Shown here: piece by piece, positions 25,450 to 33,345 of the stretch
Numbering within the stretch: the first letter of the stretch is position 1
Layout: each line of letters begins with the position of its first letter
Origin: Mycobacterium scrofulaceum
GTDB taxonomy: Bacteria > Actinomycetota > Actinomycetes > Mycobacteriales > Mycobacteriaceae
Length of the DNA stretch: 64,000 nt
Assembly: GCF_002086735.1 (NCBI RefSeq)
Contig: NZ_MVIJ01000023.1
Coordinates: 1 to 64,000 of the forward strand
Direction of reading: 5' to 3'
Program-made: the position numbers and the translations under genes
The notes under the pieces: generated by a model
What the model was told of the DNA's origin: nothing
Database searches by the model: none
What the model saw: only the letters and a program-made list of their open reading frames with translations

Positions 25450-26468
25450 TGCCGCACAGTTGAGAAGCGTCTGGCGTGCTGCATCGTCGAGAGCACCGCC
25501 AGTGTCGACTCCGCACCCTGGTTGTGGTTCACGCCATCGGCGCGCAGGCCGTCGAATCCGCCGCCCGTCCCTGGGTCCCACATGAGCTGTTGCGCGTCGT
25601 TGACACCCATGAACCAGGCCGCAGCGGCCAGGACCCCGTCACGCCAGATCGAACCGGCGTCAATGGCAGCGGCACGCGCGCACGCGTCGGCGAGGGTGGA
25701 AACCTCGATCGGCTGCTGATCGAATGCGGGCCGGGGGTCGTCCGGCCCCCTGCCCGCTGCGGGAGTGGGCGAGAGGTGACCGTCTGCCGTCTCGTATTCG
25801 ATCAGCCAACCCAGCAGATCCAAGCCCTGGTGCCGCAATGTCGAATCGTCGAGAGCCACGCCCGCCGCGATCATCGCCTCGGCGAGAACGGCATTCGCGT
25901 AGGTGAGTCGCGGCTCAGGCCACGGCCAGGCGCCGTCGTTGCTCGGTTGGGCCACGGTCTTGGCATAGTCGGTGAGGAGTTCGCGTGCGGCGCGCTGCCC
26001 GGGGTCGACGGCGAGGAGTTCGGCGGCGCCCAACGCCGCGAACGCCATCGCCCGGGGCCACGGCGATCGCACCTGCGCGGCGCGTTCGAACTGAATGACG
26101 GCCAACCGACGAACCAGGCCAACGTCACTGTGCCCGGCCGCGGTGCCCAGTCCCCAGATGCTGCGGCCCCAGCTGTCCTCCAGCGAGGGCTCATCCGCCC
26201 AACGGCCCTTGCTGTCCATTCGGTTTCGGCAGGGGCCCGCCTGAGACTGCGCGTCGTTCAGGAACCGTATGGCAACGCGGGCGAGGCCTTTCACCTGCCC
26301 GTGAGGCTCGGGCTCGCGGGTCGCGACGACGAGGACTCGGGCCATGTCGTCTGTACAGTAGCCGTGCTCGCGCCGGGGTTCGGCGAAACGGGCGTGCTCG
26401 AACGTTCCGCGCCCGTCCGTCAAACGCAGCAGGTGGTCGAATCTCGGCTCCGGCGTGGTGGCGATCAT
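25446..26468 (-). CDS. alpha/alpha-toroid glycoside-hydrolase-like protein
   Basis: A 340-residue, mostly helical protein with repeated motifs such as YCTDDMARVLVVA near the N-terminus and WDPGTGGGFDGL near the C-terminus, and Trp/Gly-rich segments SWGRSIWGLGTAAG and WPWPEPRLTYANAV. This matches the (alpha/alpha)6-toroid proteins that regularly accompany GT4 transferases and GH130 enzymes in actinobacteria and proteobacteria. It overlaps both neighbours by 4 bases (ATGA). The activity is unproven; a mannosidase or mannan-modifying role is inference from the operon. Confidence 0.7.
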   Translation of the reverse strand: MIATTPEPRFDHLLRLTDGRGTFEHARFAEPRREHGYCTDDMARVLVVATREPEPHGQVKGLARVAIRFLNDAQSQAGPCRNRMDSKGRWADEPSLEDSWGRSIWGLGTAAGHSDVGLVRRLAVIQFERAAQVRSPWPRAMAFAALGAAELLAVDPGQRAARELLTDYAKTVAQPSNDGAWPWPEPRLTYANAVLAEAMIAAGVALDDSTLRHQGLDLLGWLIEYETADGHLSPTPAAGRGPDDPRPAFDQQPIEVSTLADACARAAAIDAGSIWRDGVLAAAAWFMGVNDAQQLMWDPGTGGGFDGLRADGVNHNQGAESTLAVLSTMQHARRFSTVRQ

Positions 26469-27577
26469 ACCGGCGCCCGACGTGTGGCGAGAATCCGTTG
26501 TGCCAGAACCAGATAGGCATTGGCCACCACCGGCCAGGCCAGCGTCGGGGCCAACCGGCTGGCCTCCGCAGCCATGGCGCCGGCGAGGCGCGGTTCGGTC
26601 AGCACTCGGCGCAGGGCGGATACCAGCGCATCGGGATCGTCGTGATCGACGACGATGCCCGCCCCGCTACCGAGGAGTTCGACGGCGTGGGGGAAGGCGG
26701 TGGCGACGACCGGCCGCCCGCTTGCGATTGCGTCGACCAGAACGCCGGAAGTGACCTGATCCGTGGAGTCGTAGGGCAGAACGACCACGGCCGAGGACTG
26801 AACCAGCGCGGTCAGCGACGATACATCGCGGTAGTTGGCATCGAAGCACACAGAGTCCGCTACGCCGGTGCGCCGCGCCTGTTCGGCACGGGCCTCGCGG
26901 TATGCCTCACCGTCGACGGCCAAAACCTTTGGGTGCGTGCGGCCGGCAATCAGGTAACGCGGTCGGCCATGGAGCTCATGCAGCGATGCCATCGCCTCGA
27001 TGACCCGCTCGACGCCCTTCCCGGGACCCAGCAGACCCCACGTCAACAGGGTCGGTCTGCCCGAGCGCAGTACCGAGGCGTTTGTCCGGACGGTCGCACC
27101 ATGCGCGATCGTGGTGACTTTTCGGCGATCGACGTCGAAACCGAGGCACAGGCGCTGCCTGGCCGCCTCCGACATGACGACGACCCGAGCCGCCGTCGCC
27201 GCGATCGCCTCCAGCACAAAACGCTGATGCGGGGTCGGGTCCTTGAGGACCGTGTGGGCGACCACGATCGACGGGATGCGCAGTCCCCCGATGATGTCCA
27301 CCACCTCGTCTCCGTCGACACCGCCGTAGATGCCGTACTCATGCTGCACGATCGCGATATCGCTCTCATTCAGCAACTCGGAGGCTGCTGCCACGGATGT
27401 CGCGGAACCGTTGACCAGTTCTCCGATCACCCGAGCATCAGGAGATGACGACCCGTCGCCAGTTCGCACGATGCTGACGTCAGATCCATTCGCGCACAAA
27501 CCTTCCGACAAGGCTGCACTGAACGTCGCCAACCCGCACGGTGTCGGTGGATACGTACTGAGGATGCCGAAACTCAT
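26465..27577 (-). CDS. GT4-family glycosyltransferase
   Basis: A 370-residue GT-B transferase. The N-terminal GILSTYPPTPCGLATFSAAL holds the glycine-rich acceptor loop; SVVVLPYDSTDQVTSGVLVDAIASGRPVVATAFPHAVELL (split: the EX7E-like region is TSGVLVDAIASGRP) is the donor-binding segment. The ATG at 27577 was chosen because homologs start near MSFGILSTYPP; a TTG at 27643 would add 22 residues. First gene of the GT4-toroid-GH130 operon. A hairpin just before the start could affect translation. It probably builds or modifies a mannose-type glycan. Confidence 0.8.
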   Translation of the reverse strand: MSFGILSTYPPTPCGLATFSAALSEGLCANGSDVSIVRTGDGSSSPDARVIGELVNGSATSVAAASELLNESDIAIVQHEYGIYGGVDGDEVVDIIGGLRIPSIVVAHTVLKDPTPHQRFVLEAIAATAARVVVMSEAARQRLCLGFDVDRRKVTTIAHGATVRTNASVLRSGRPTLLTWGLLGPGKGVERVIEAMASLHELHGRPRYLIAGRTHPKVLAVDGEAYREARAEQARRTGVADSVCFDANYRDVSSLTALVQSSAVVVLPYDSTDQVTSGVLVDAIASGRPVVATAFPHAVELLGSGAGIVVDHDDPDALVSALRRVLTEPRLAGAMAAEASRLAPTLAWPVVANAYLVLAQRILATRRAPV

Positions 27578-27585
27578 GGAGCCGC

Positions 27586-27613
27586 AATGCCCTCGCCCAA
27601 AAAGGGGGGCATT
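27586..27613 (-). promoter_or_regulatory. hairpin before the GT4 start codon
   Basis: On the minus strand AATGCCC and GGGCATT (27613-27607 and 27592-27586) pair, with CCC and GGG continuing inside around a T-rich loop. The right arm contains GAGGG, the nearest Shine-Dalgarno, 8 to 13 bases from the start. The pairing would hide it. Confidence 0.4.
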
Positions 27614-27775
27614 CGATGTTTCATGGGTGGATAAAGCGCTCAAGGTGATCCCGACGGACGGTTGTCACCGGTGTGTCCGGCGTGAGCGGCTGCTCTGCGA
27701 TATCAGCGGCGGACGGCTGACTTCATCACGGACTTGCTGGGTTCCCAACAGCACGAGGCTACACCCAATGAGCGG

Positions 27776-28351
27776 CTACCGCGCATTGAGCCCCGCCAGA
27801 ATGCGCAGGCCGAGAACGTGTCGACTGAGACCGGCGGCGGCACCTTCAACCGTGAGGTGCCGCTCGGCTTGCTCGGGCGTGTAGCCCTGGCCGATGAGGG
27901 CCCCGATCGCCTGGTTGATGACCGAATCCTCGAAAAGATTTGTCGCAGAACACTGCTCGGCAAGGTTCGGCAGGTGCTGATCAAGGACGAAGTCACTGAG
28001 CGACCGGGCGGTGAGCCACGCGAGGTCCGCGGCCAGATCGATAAAGGTTCCCGGCGACCCCGCGTACAAGACGAGGACCACAGCCGGGAGAAGACCGACG
28101 TCACCGACACCTGACAGCGCCAGCCTCAGCGAGGTGTGGACGTCACCCGCCCCGACACCCTCGACGAATGCGGTGAGCGTGAACGGCGGGTCACTGCTGG
28201 CGACGGCCACGCTCAGACCCAGAAAGGTGGGGACGGCGACGGTGGCATCGGCCGCGAGCTGGCGCAGACTGAGGGCGACATCGACGCCGGGCCCATCCAA
28301 AGCCTCGGTGAGAATGCCCAGGTCTGCGGCAAGGGCCGCGGTGAGCTTCAC
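27776..28351 (-). CDS. ANTAR-like domain protein
   Basis: A 191-residue protein from a GTG (VKLTAALAADLGILTEAL). The N-terminal 130 residues look like a degenerate GAF/sensor domain with no clear ligand motif. The C-terminus, DSVINQAIGALIGQGYTPEQ, fits the ANTAR RNA-binding three-helix domain (the typical aliphatic-QA-G-M/L pattern) but the last helix is short. A longer frame up to 28570 would overlap the next gene by almost 90 bases and is disfavoured. It lies directly downstream of the GAF-ANTAR gene, on the same strand. Confidence 0.6.
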   Translation of the reverse strand: MKLTAALAADLGILTEALDGPGVDVALSLRQLAADATVAVPTFLGLSVAVASSDPPFTLTAFVEGVGAGDVHTSLRLALSGVGDVGLLPAVVLVLYAGSPGTFIDLAADLAWLTARSLSDFVLDQHLPNLAEQCSATNLFEDSVINQAIGALIGQGYTPEQAERHLTVEGAAAGLSRHVLGLRILAGLNAR

Positions 28352-28481
28352 GAGAGGACCGCTCCGCTGCACGCTCCCGAGCGCGATCAAGCCTGCCGGC
28401 GCCGCGCATGGCCAGTCGCTGTGCGCGGTGAGGATCCCGAGACGCGAGTCAGGACCGGTCTCGTGACTAGTTCCTCGCTTG

Positions 28482-29309
28482 TCACGGTACGCCGGCTGGG
28501 TTTTCCGGCTCGGGTCGGGAGCGGGCGCGGGCGCGGCGAACCGCTTCGTCGACCAGGTGTTGCGCCACATCGGCCAACTTGCGGTGCTCAGATTGGCTCA
28601 TCGCCCGCAGCTGGGTGAACGCGTCCTCGGCGCTGCGCCCGGTACGTCCGCGGATGAGGCCAATCGCTTGATCGATCACCGGGCGGACGGACAACGCCGT
28701 CTGCAACTGGACGGTTAGAGCGAGCGCGTCCGCGAGGATTTGCGCGTTGTACACGGCGACCGCCGCCGGTTTGGCGAACAACTCCCCGAATTCGGCGGCG
28801 TGCTCATCGAAAACGTCTTTGCCGTGGGCATATACGTTGATCGCCCCGACCACCCGATCAGGCAGCAACAGCGGGAGCGACAGCGCGCTGTGCACCCCCA
28901 ACCTGCCTACGCGTGGACCGAACCGCGGCCACATCTTCTCCCCACCCAACGACCCTGAGCGCACCGTGCGACGTTCCAGCGCCGCGGTAATACAGGGCCC
29001 CTCATTGAGGGTGACGTACTGAATTTCGTCAATCTCGGCAACAAAGGGAGCGCTGGCCGCCAACGCCGCGACCATGTTGTCCACCCGGTCGACATTCAGC
29101 AAAGTGACCCCAGCGCCTTCGGCTCCCGGTATCGCGCGGACAGCGAACGTCGCTACCTCCGCCAGCAACTCAGGCAGGCGGCGATGACCGGCAACCAGAC
29201 CCGCGAGATTGCTGATCGCCGCCCGCAAATCGGCGCCATCACTACCGAGCTGCTCCGATGTCCGCGACGCCAGCGGCGGCCCATCGGTGCCCTCGGTGAA
29301 CTCCACCAT
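28482..29309 (-). CDS. GAF-ANTAR RNA-binding regulator
   Basis: A 275-residue protein: GAF sensor domain (about 45-190, containing VTLNEGPCITAALERRTV and HSALSLPLLLPDRVVGAINVY) followed by a C-terminal ANTAR domain (VIDQAIGLIRGRTGRSAEDAF, then RKLADVAQHLVDEAVRRA). ANTAR proteins bind dual hairpins in mRNA leaders and act as antiterminators. The ATG at 29309 has AGG in position; an ATG at 29351 would add 14 residues. It diverges from the STAS gene, whose leader carries conserved hairpins. No histidine kinase or receiver domain is fused to it. Confidence 0.82.
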   Translation of the reverse strand: MVEFTEGTDGPPLASRTSEQLGSDGADLRAAISNLAGLVAGHRRLPELLAEVATFAVRAIPGAEGAGVTLLNVDRVDNMVAALAASAPFVAEIDEIQYVTLNEGPCITAALERRTVRSGSLGGEKMWPRFGPRVGRLGVHSALSLPLLLPDRVVGAINVYAHGKDVFDEHAAEFGELFAKPAAVAVYNAQILADALALTVQLQTALSVRPVIDQAIGLIRGRTGRSAEDAFTQLRAMSQSEHRKLADVAQHLVDEAVRRARARSRPEPENPAGVP

Positions 29310-29501
29310 CGCCGCTACCTGTTTCGTAATCTTGCTGGAGCCCGACATCACCGGCGACCAGCCATGTACCCAGGGCGTAGCCGCCGCGAGATCACTCCCA
29401 TCCTAGGGCGAAGCCGGCGGGCCCGGGTAAGGCGAAGTTGGCCGGCCAAGTCCTGATTTTGGACTCGAGGGCTGCCACCTGCGCGGACGCGCCCAAGGGA
29501 G

Positions 29502-29627
29502 TGTAGTGTCATAGCTGCTGAGCAGCTCAGCTGGTCCGGATCGGTTTTGGCCGTACGCTGCTGAACCCTAGGAGCGCGTTAGCTCCGAGCCTGACATGCC
29601 GGTGATCGTCCGCACGACTGGGTCACC
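29502..29627 (+). promoter_or_regulatory. structured mRNA leader, copy 2
   Basis: A 126-base segment homologous to copy 1 at 19165-19289 and identical in layout. Hairpin 1 is 29517-29531 (GCTGAG, CAG loop, CTCAGC), hairpin 2 is 29571-29586 (GGAGC, 6-base loop, GCTCC) and hairpin 3 pairs GGTGATC (29601-29607) with GGTCACC (29621-29627), which abuts the ATG at 29628. The loops differ between copies while stems stay paired, and a T-G wobble in hairpin 1 of copy 1 is a C-G pair here. A possible extended -10, TGTAGTGT, begins the segment. Confidence 0.6.
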
Positions 29628-30092
29628 ATGACCGACTCTTTGATGTCGTCTTCCGCCATGCCGGGTGATGCCATTTCCTTCACGCCGCGCAAAGGCGAAT
29701 TGGCGCGATTGGATGCTCACTGGCTGAAGTCGTCGGTGGCCATTGTCAGCGCCCACGGCGACATCGACCAGACGAATGCACGCACCTTCACCGAGTACGC
29801 GCTCGCTCAGTTGGCGCGTTGCCGCGGGCTGATCCTTGATCTGACCCGTCTGGAATTCTTTGGCGCCGCGGGTTTCTCAGCGCTGCACAGAATCTCGGTG
29901 AGCTGCGCGTGCGCTGGACTAGACTGGGCGTTGGTGCCTGGCGCTGCGGTATCCCTGTTGCTACGAATCTGCGATCCGGACGGCTGGCTGCCGGCCGTCA
30001 GCACCGTCAGTGCGGCACTGGCCAGCCTCCAAGGGTCGGCGTCCGATGCGGAGCATCCCGAAAAGACTTGTGGTTCCGATGGAATGGGGTAG
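29628..30092 (+). CDS. STAS-domain protein (anti-anti-sigma factor-like)
   Basis: A 154-residue protein with a STAS fold across about residues 25-130: SSVAIVSAHGDIDQTNARTF at the N-terminal beta-strand, GLILDLTRLEFFGAAGFSAL around the site that would carry the regulatory Ser/Thr. In that position the sequence has FFGAAGF rather than the usual D-S-S/T-G, so phosphorylation by an anti-sigma kinase may not occur. The start is fixed by leader hairpin 3. Its last 46 bases overlap the start of the next gene, so the two are probably coupled. Confidence 0.75.
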   Translation: MTDSLMSSSAMPGDAISFTPRKGELARLDAHWLKSSVAIVSAHGDIDQTNARTFTEYALAQLARCRGLILDLTRLEFFGAAGFSALHRISVSCACAGLDWALVPGAAVSLLLRICDPDGWLPAVSTVSAALASLQGSASDAEHPEKTCGSDGMG

Positions 30093-33051
30093 CGATCTGA
30101 TTGCCGGTCCCGCGAACCGCGTGATCGCGACCGTGCAGAACGGTGTCGAGGTGCTGCGGTTCGGTGGCTTCCAGACCGGCTCCCGTACGTCGCCGTTTCA
30201 GACCGTGGAACGGTGCGACATGTACCGGCTACGACGGTACTTCCCCGACAGCGCGAGCGATCCGTCGCGGCCAACGGTAATACTTGTCCCGCCGATGATG
30301 ATGTCGGCCAACGTGTTTGACGTCACTAGAGACCAGGGTGCGGTCGGAGTTCTGCATGATCTCGGTGTTGACCCGTGGGTGGTTGACTTCGGCTCGCCGG
30401 CCCGGGAAACCGGTGGACTCGAACGCACTTTGAGCGACCATGTTGTCGCGCTGAGCCGGGTCATCGATTCGGTACGCGCCCACACCGGCCGTAAAGTGCA
30501 TTTGGCGGGCTACTCACAGGGCGGCATGTTCTGCTACCAAACCGCGGCCTTCCGACGCTCCGAGGGTTTGGCCAGCGTCATCACATTCGGTAGCGCCGTC
30601 GATTCGCTCAGCGGTCTGCCGTTCGGAATTCCCGCGGTCCTGGCGGCCCGCGGCGCACAGCTGATCGCCGACCACGTTTTCAACCGTCTCTCCGTCTCGG
30701 GGTGGATGGCCCGGACCGGGTTCCAACTTCTGGACCCGATCAAGACGGTGCGGGCGAGGTGGGACTTTGTCCGGCAACTCCATGACCGAGCGGCGTTGCT
30801 GCCGAGAGAACAGCAACGCCGCTTCCTGGAGGTGGACGGCTGGGTGGCATGGTCGGGTCCCGCCGTCGCCGAACTATTAAGGCAGTTCGTGGTCCATAAT
30901 CGCATGATGACCGGCGGGGCCGTGATCGATGGCACGTTGATCACGCTCGCTGAAATCACCTGTCCAGTACTTGCTTTCATCGGTGAGATCGACGGCATCG
31001 GCCAGCCCGCGTCCGTTCGAGGAATCCGGCGGGCCGCGCCTCGCGCCGGGGTGTCCGAGGTACTTTTGCGGACAGGCCATTTCGGACTCGTGGTCGGATC
31101 GACCGCCGCCACGCAAACGTGGCCCGCCGTCGGACAATGGGTGCTGTGGCGAGACGGTCGAGGGTCGAGGCCGGCCGGCGTGCACGCGATGGGGGCTGAC
31201 CCTGGCGGCGGGATCGACGGCGGTGTCGGCCTGTCGTCACGTATCGGTCACTCGGCGGGTGTGCTGGCCGAACTGAGCATCGGTGTGAGCTTGGGGTTGG
31301 CCGACGCCGCGGTGGGGGTGGCGCGCAGCGGCAGGGAGATCGCAGAGGAGGCCGTGCGTGCCCTGCCCCGGCTCGCCCGCCTGGGGGGACTGCAGCCCCA
31401 TACCCGAGTGTCGTTGGGGGGGTTGATGGCCGAACAGGCGAGCAAAGCGCCCGAGGAAGAATGCTTTCTCTTCGAGGATCGGGTTCACACCAACGCGGCG
31501 GTCGATCATCGCATCGACAGCGCGGTGCGCGGCCTCATCGCCGCCGGTATCCGTCAGGGAGCCCACATCGGTGTGTTGATGGACACCAGCCCCAGCGCCG
31601 TGACCGCGATCGCGGCACTGTCGCGGCTCGGCGCGGTGGCGGTGCTGCTACCGCCAGACGCCGACCTCGCCGCCGCCGTCCAGTTGTGCGAGGTGGCCGA
31701 CATCGTCACGGACCCAAACCATCTGGCGGCGGCCGCCGCGATCGGCGCGAGGGTGCTCGTCCTCGGTCATCGAAGCGCCGCGGAGCTCGGCCGGACGGAG
31801 TCCGACCTGATCGTCGAGCTAGACCGCCCCGACCCGTCCGCCGAGCGGCTCCCCCAGTGGTATCGGCCGAACCCCGGCCGGGCAAGCGATCTCGCCTACG
31901 TGTTCTTCAGCACGACGGGAGGGCGCCGGGTGATCAAAGAGGTCACCAATCATCGGTGGGCGCTGTCGGCCTATGGCACGGCCGCTGTCGCCGCGCTGGG
32001 CCGCGGCGACACGATCTATTGCCTGACCCCGCTGCACCATCCGTCGGGTCTGATGGTCGGCCTCGGCGGCGCGATCGCCGGCGGGTCGCGCATCGCGTTA
32101 ACGCGGGGCGTCGACCCAACGCGGTTCGCCGACGAGGTTCATCGGTACGGGGTGACGGTAGTGACCTACACCTGGGCCATGTTGCTCGAACTGGTGGAGG
32201 CGACGTCGCCCGAGCTTGCCCAACATCATCCGATCCGCCTGTTTATCGGAGCCGGGATGCCAATCGGGCTGTGGCGCAAGGTCACTGACCGATTCGCCCC
32301 CGCCCGGGTGTTGGAATTCTATGCCTCCACCGAGGGGAACGCGGTGCTGGCCAATGTCGCCGGCACGAAGACCGGTGCCAAGGGTCGGCCGCTGCCGGGC
32401 AGCACCGAGATTCGGCTCGGACGCTACGACGCCGCGACGGGCCGCTTCATCGAGGATGACAACGGCTTCGTGCGGCCCTGCGCGGACGACGAGGTGGGCG
32501 TGCTGCTCGCGAAGCCGCGCTTCGGACTCGATGCCGCACGCGTGTCGATGCGCGGTGTATTCGCCGAGGGAGACACGTGGATCACCACGGACCACCTGTT
32601 TCGCCGCGACCGCGACGGCGACTACTGGTTCGTCGACAACAGGAACACGGTGATCCAGTCGAGTCGCGGACCGGTCTTCTGCCAGCCGATCTGCGATGCC
32701 CTCGGCGACATCGCCGTGATCGACCTGGCCGTGGTCTATCCCGTTGCGACCGACACGCACGACGTCGCGGTTGCGGCCGTGGCGCTCGACACGGGCGCCA
32801 CCCTCACCGGGGCTGCCCTGACCACCGCATTATGCGGCCTCCCCCGGGATCAGCGTCCCGCCATCGTCCACATCGTTGACCGCATACCGCTCACGCCCTC
32901 CTACCGCCCGCTGTCGGTCGCATTGCGGGACGCCGGGTTGCCGGGGCCGGGGAAAAGCACCTGGTACCACGACGTCACTGACGGCCAGTACCGACACTCG
33001 GCCGCCATCGGCCAGGAAGCACGGCGGCACCTAACCCGGGAGATTGAGTAG
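30046..33051 (+). CDS. PhaC-like hydrolase fused to acyl-CoA-synthetase-like domain
   Basis: A 1001-residue two-domain protein. Residues about 1-385 form an alpha/beta hydrolase related to class III PHA synthases, with nucleophile elbow HLAGYSQGGMFCYQ and a late catalytic His in RTGHFGLV. After a linker, residues about 450-1000 form an AMP-binding fold with LTPLHHPSGLMVGLGGAI, VLEFYASTEGNAVLANV and the hinge region WFVDNRNTVIQSS. The A3 ATP-loop, normally TSGTTGxPKG, reads FFSTTGGRRVIKEV. A start at 30079 is possible; 30046 (MRSIPKRLVVPM) fits the family. Role in acyl activation or lipid storage is plausible but unproven. Confidence 0.75.
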   Translation: MRSIPKRLVVPMEWGSDLIAGPANRVIATVQNGVEVLRFGGFQTGSRTSPFQTVERCDMYRLRRYFPDSASDPSRPTVILVPPMMMSANVFDVTRDQGAVGVLHDLGVDPWVVDFGSPARETGGLERTLSDHVVALSRVIDSVRAHTGRKVHLAGYSQGGMFCYQTAAFRRSEGLASVITFGSAVDSLSGLPFGIPAVLAARGAQLIADHVFNRLSVSGWMARTGFQLLDPIKTVRARWDFVRQLHDRAALLPREQQRRFLEVDGWVAWSGPAVAELLRQFVVHNRMMTGGAVIDGTLITLAEITCPVLAFIGEIDGIGQPASVRGIRRAAPRAGVSEVLLRTGHFGLVVGSTAATQTWPAVGQWVLWRDGRGSRPAGVHAMGADPGGGIDGGVGLSSRIGHSAGVLAELSIGVSLGLADAAVGVARSGREIAEEAVRALPRLARLGGLQPHTRVSLGGLMAEQASKAPEEECFLFEDRVHTNAAVDHRIDSAVRGLIAAGIRQGAHIGVLMDTSPSAVTAIAALSRLGAVAVLLPPDADLAAAVQLCEVADIVTDPNHLAAAAAIGARVLVLGHRSAAELGRTESDLIVELDRPDPSAERLPQWYRPNPGRASDLAYVFFSTTGGRRVIKEVTNHRWALSAYGTAAVAALGRGDTIYCLTPLHHPSGLMVGLGGAIAGGSRIALTRGVDPTRFADEVHRYGVTVVTYTWAMLLELVEATSPELAQHHPIRLFIGAGMPIGLWRKVTDRFAPARVLEFYASTEGNAVLANVAGTKTGAKGRPLPGSTEIRLGRYDAATGRFIEDDNGFVRPCADDEVGVLLAKPRFGLDAARVSMRGVFAEGDTWITTDHLFRRDRDGDYWFVDNRNTVIQSSRGPVFCQPICDALGDIAVIDLAVVYPVATDTHDVAVAAVALDTGATLTGAALTTALCGLPRDQRPAIVHIVDRIPLTPSYRPLSVALRDAGLPGPGKSTWYHDVTDGQYRHSAAIGQEARRHLTREIE

Positions 33052-33174
33052 GCGCCCAGTCGAAGTGGTCAGTAGGCCGCGGCGGCGTTGTACCCCGGCG
33101 GTCGCCATTTTGCTGTCGGGCCCATCCGCTGGGCGTGTGCCAACGCACCCTGGGGTTGGCCGGCAAGGTTCGTG

Positions 33175-33315
33175 GCCGAGGAACATGCCGTTGAGGACTG
33201 CCTCGAGGTGGCTCGACAGCGCCATGCGCGGGTTCTTCAGCGCCGGGACGGCGAAGCCGGTGAACAGGCCGAGTAGGAACAGGACCAACCCGAGCGTGAA
33301 CAGCACCTTCTGCAT
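33175..33315 (-). pseudogene. truncated hydroxylaminobenzene-mutase-like membrane gene
   Basis: The first 47 residues (MQKVLFTLGLVLFLLGLFTG, then NPRMALSSHLEAVLNGMFLG) match the start of a small membrane family seen in HabB-like proteins. The frame then runs into unrelated Pro/Arg-rich sequence and stops at 33031, overlapping the end of the fusion gene. The missing three transmembrane segments mark it as a 3'-truncated relic at the right edge of the island. Confidence 0.6.
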
Positions 33316-33345
33316 GTCAGCAGGGTAGGCGCCGGACTGCGCGTG

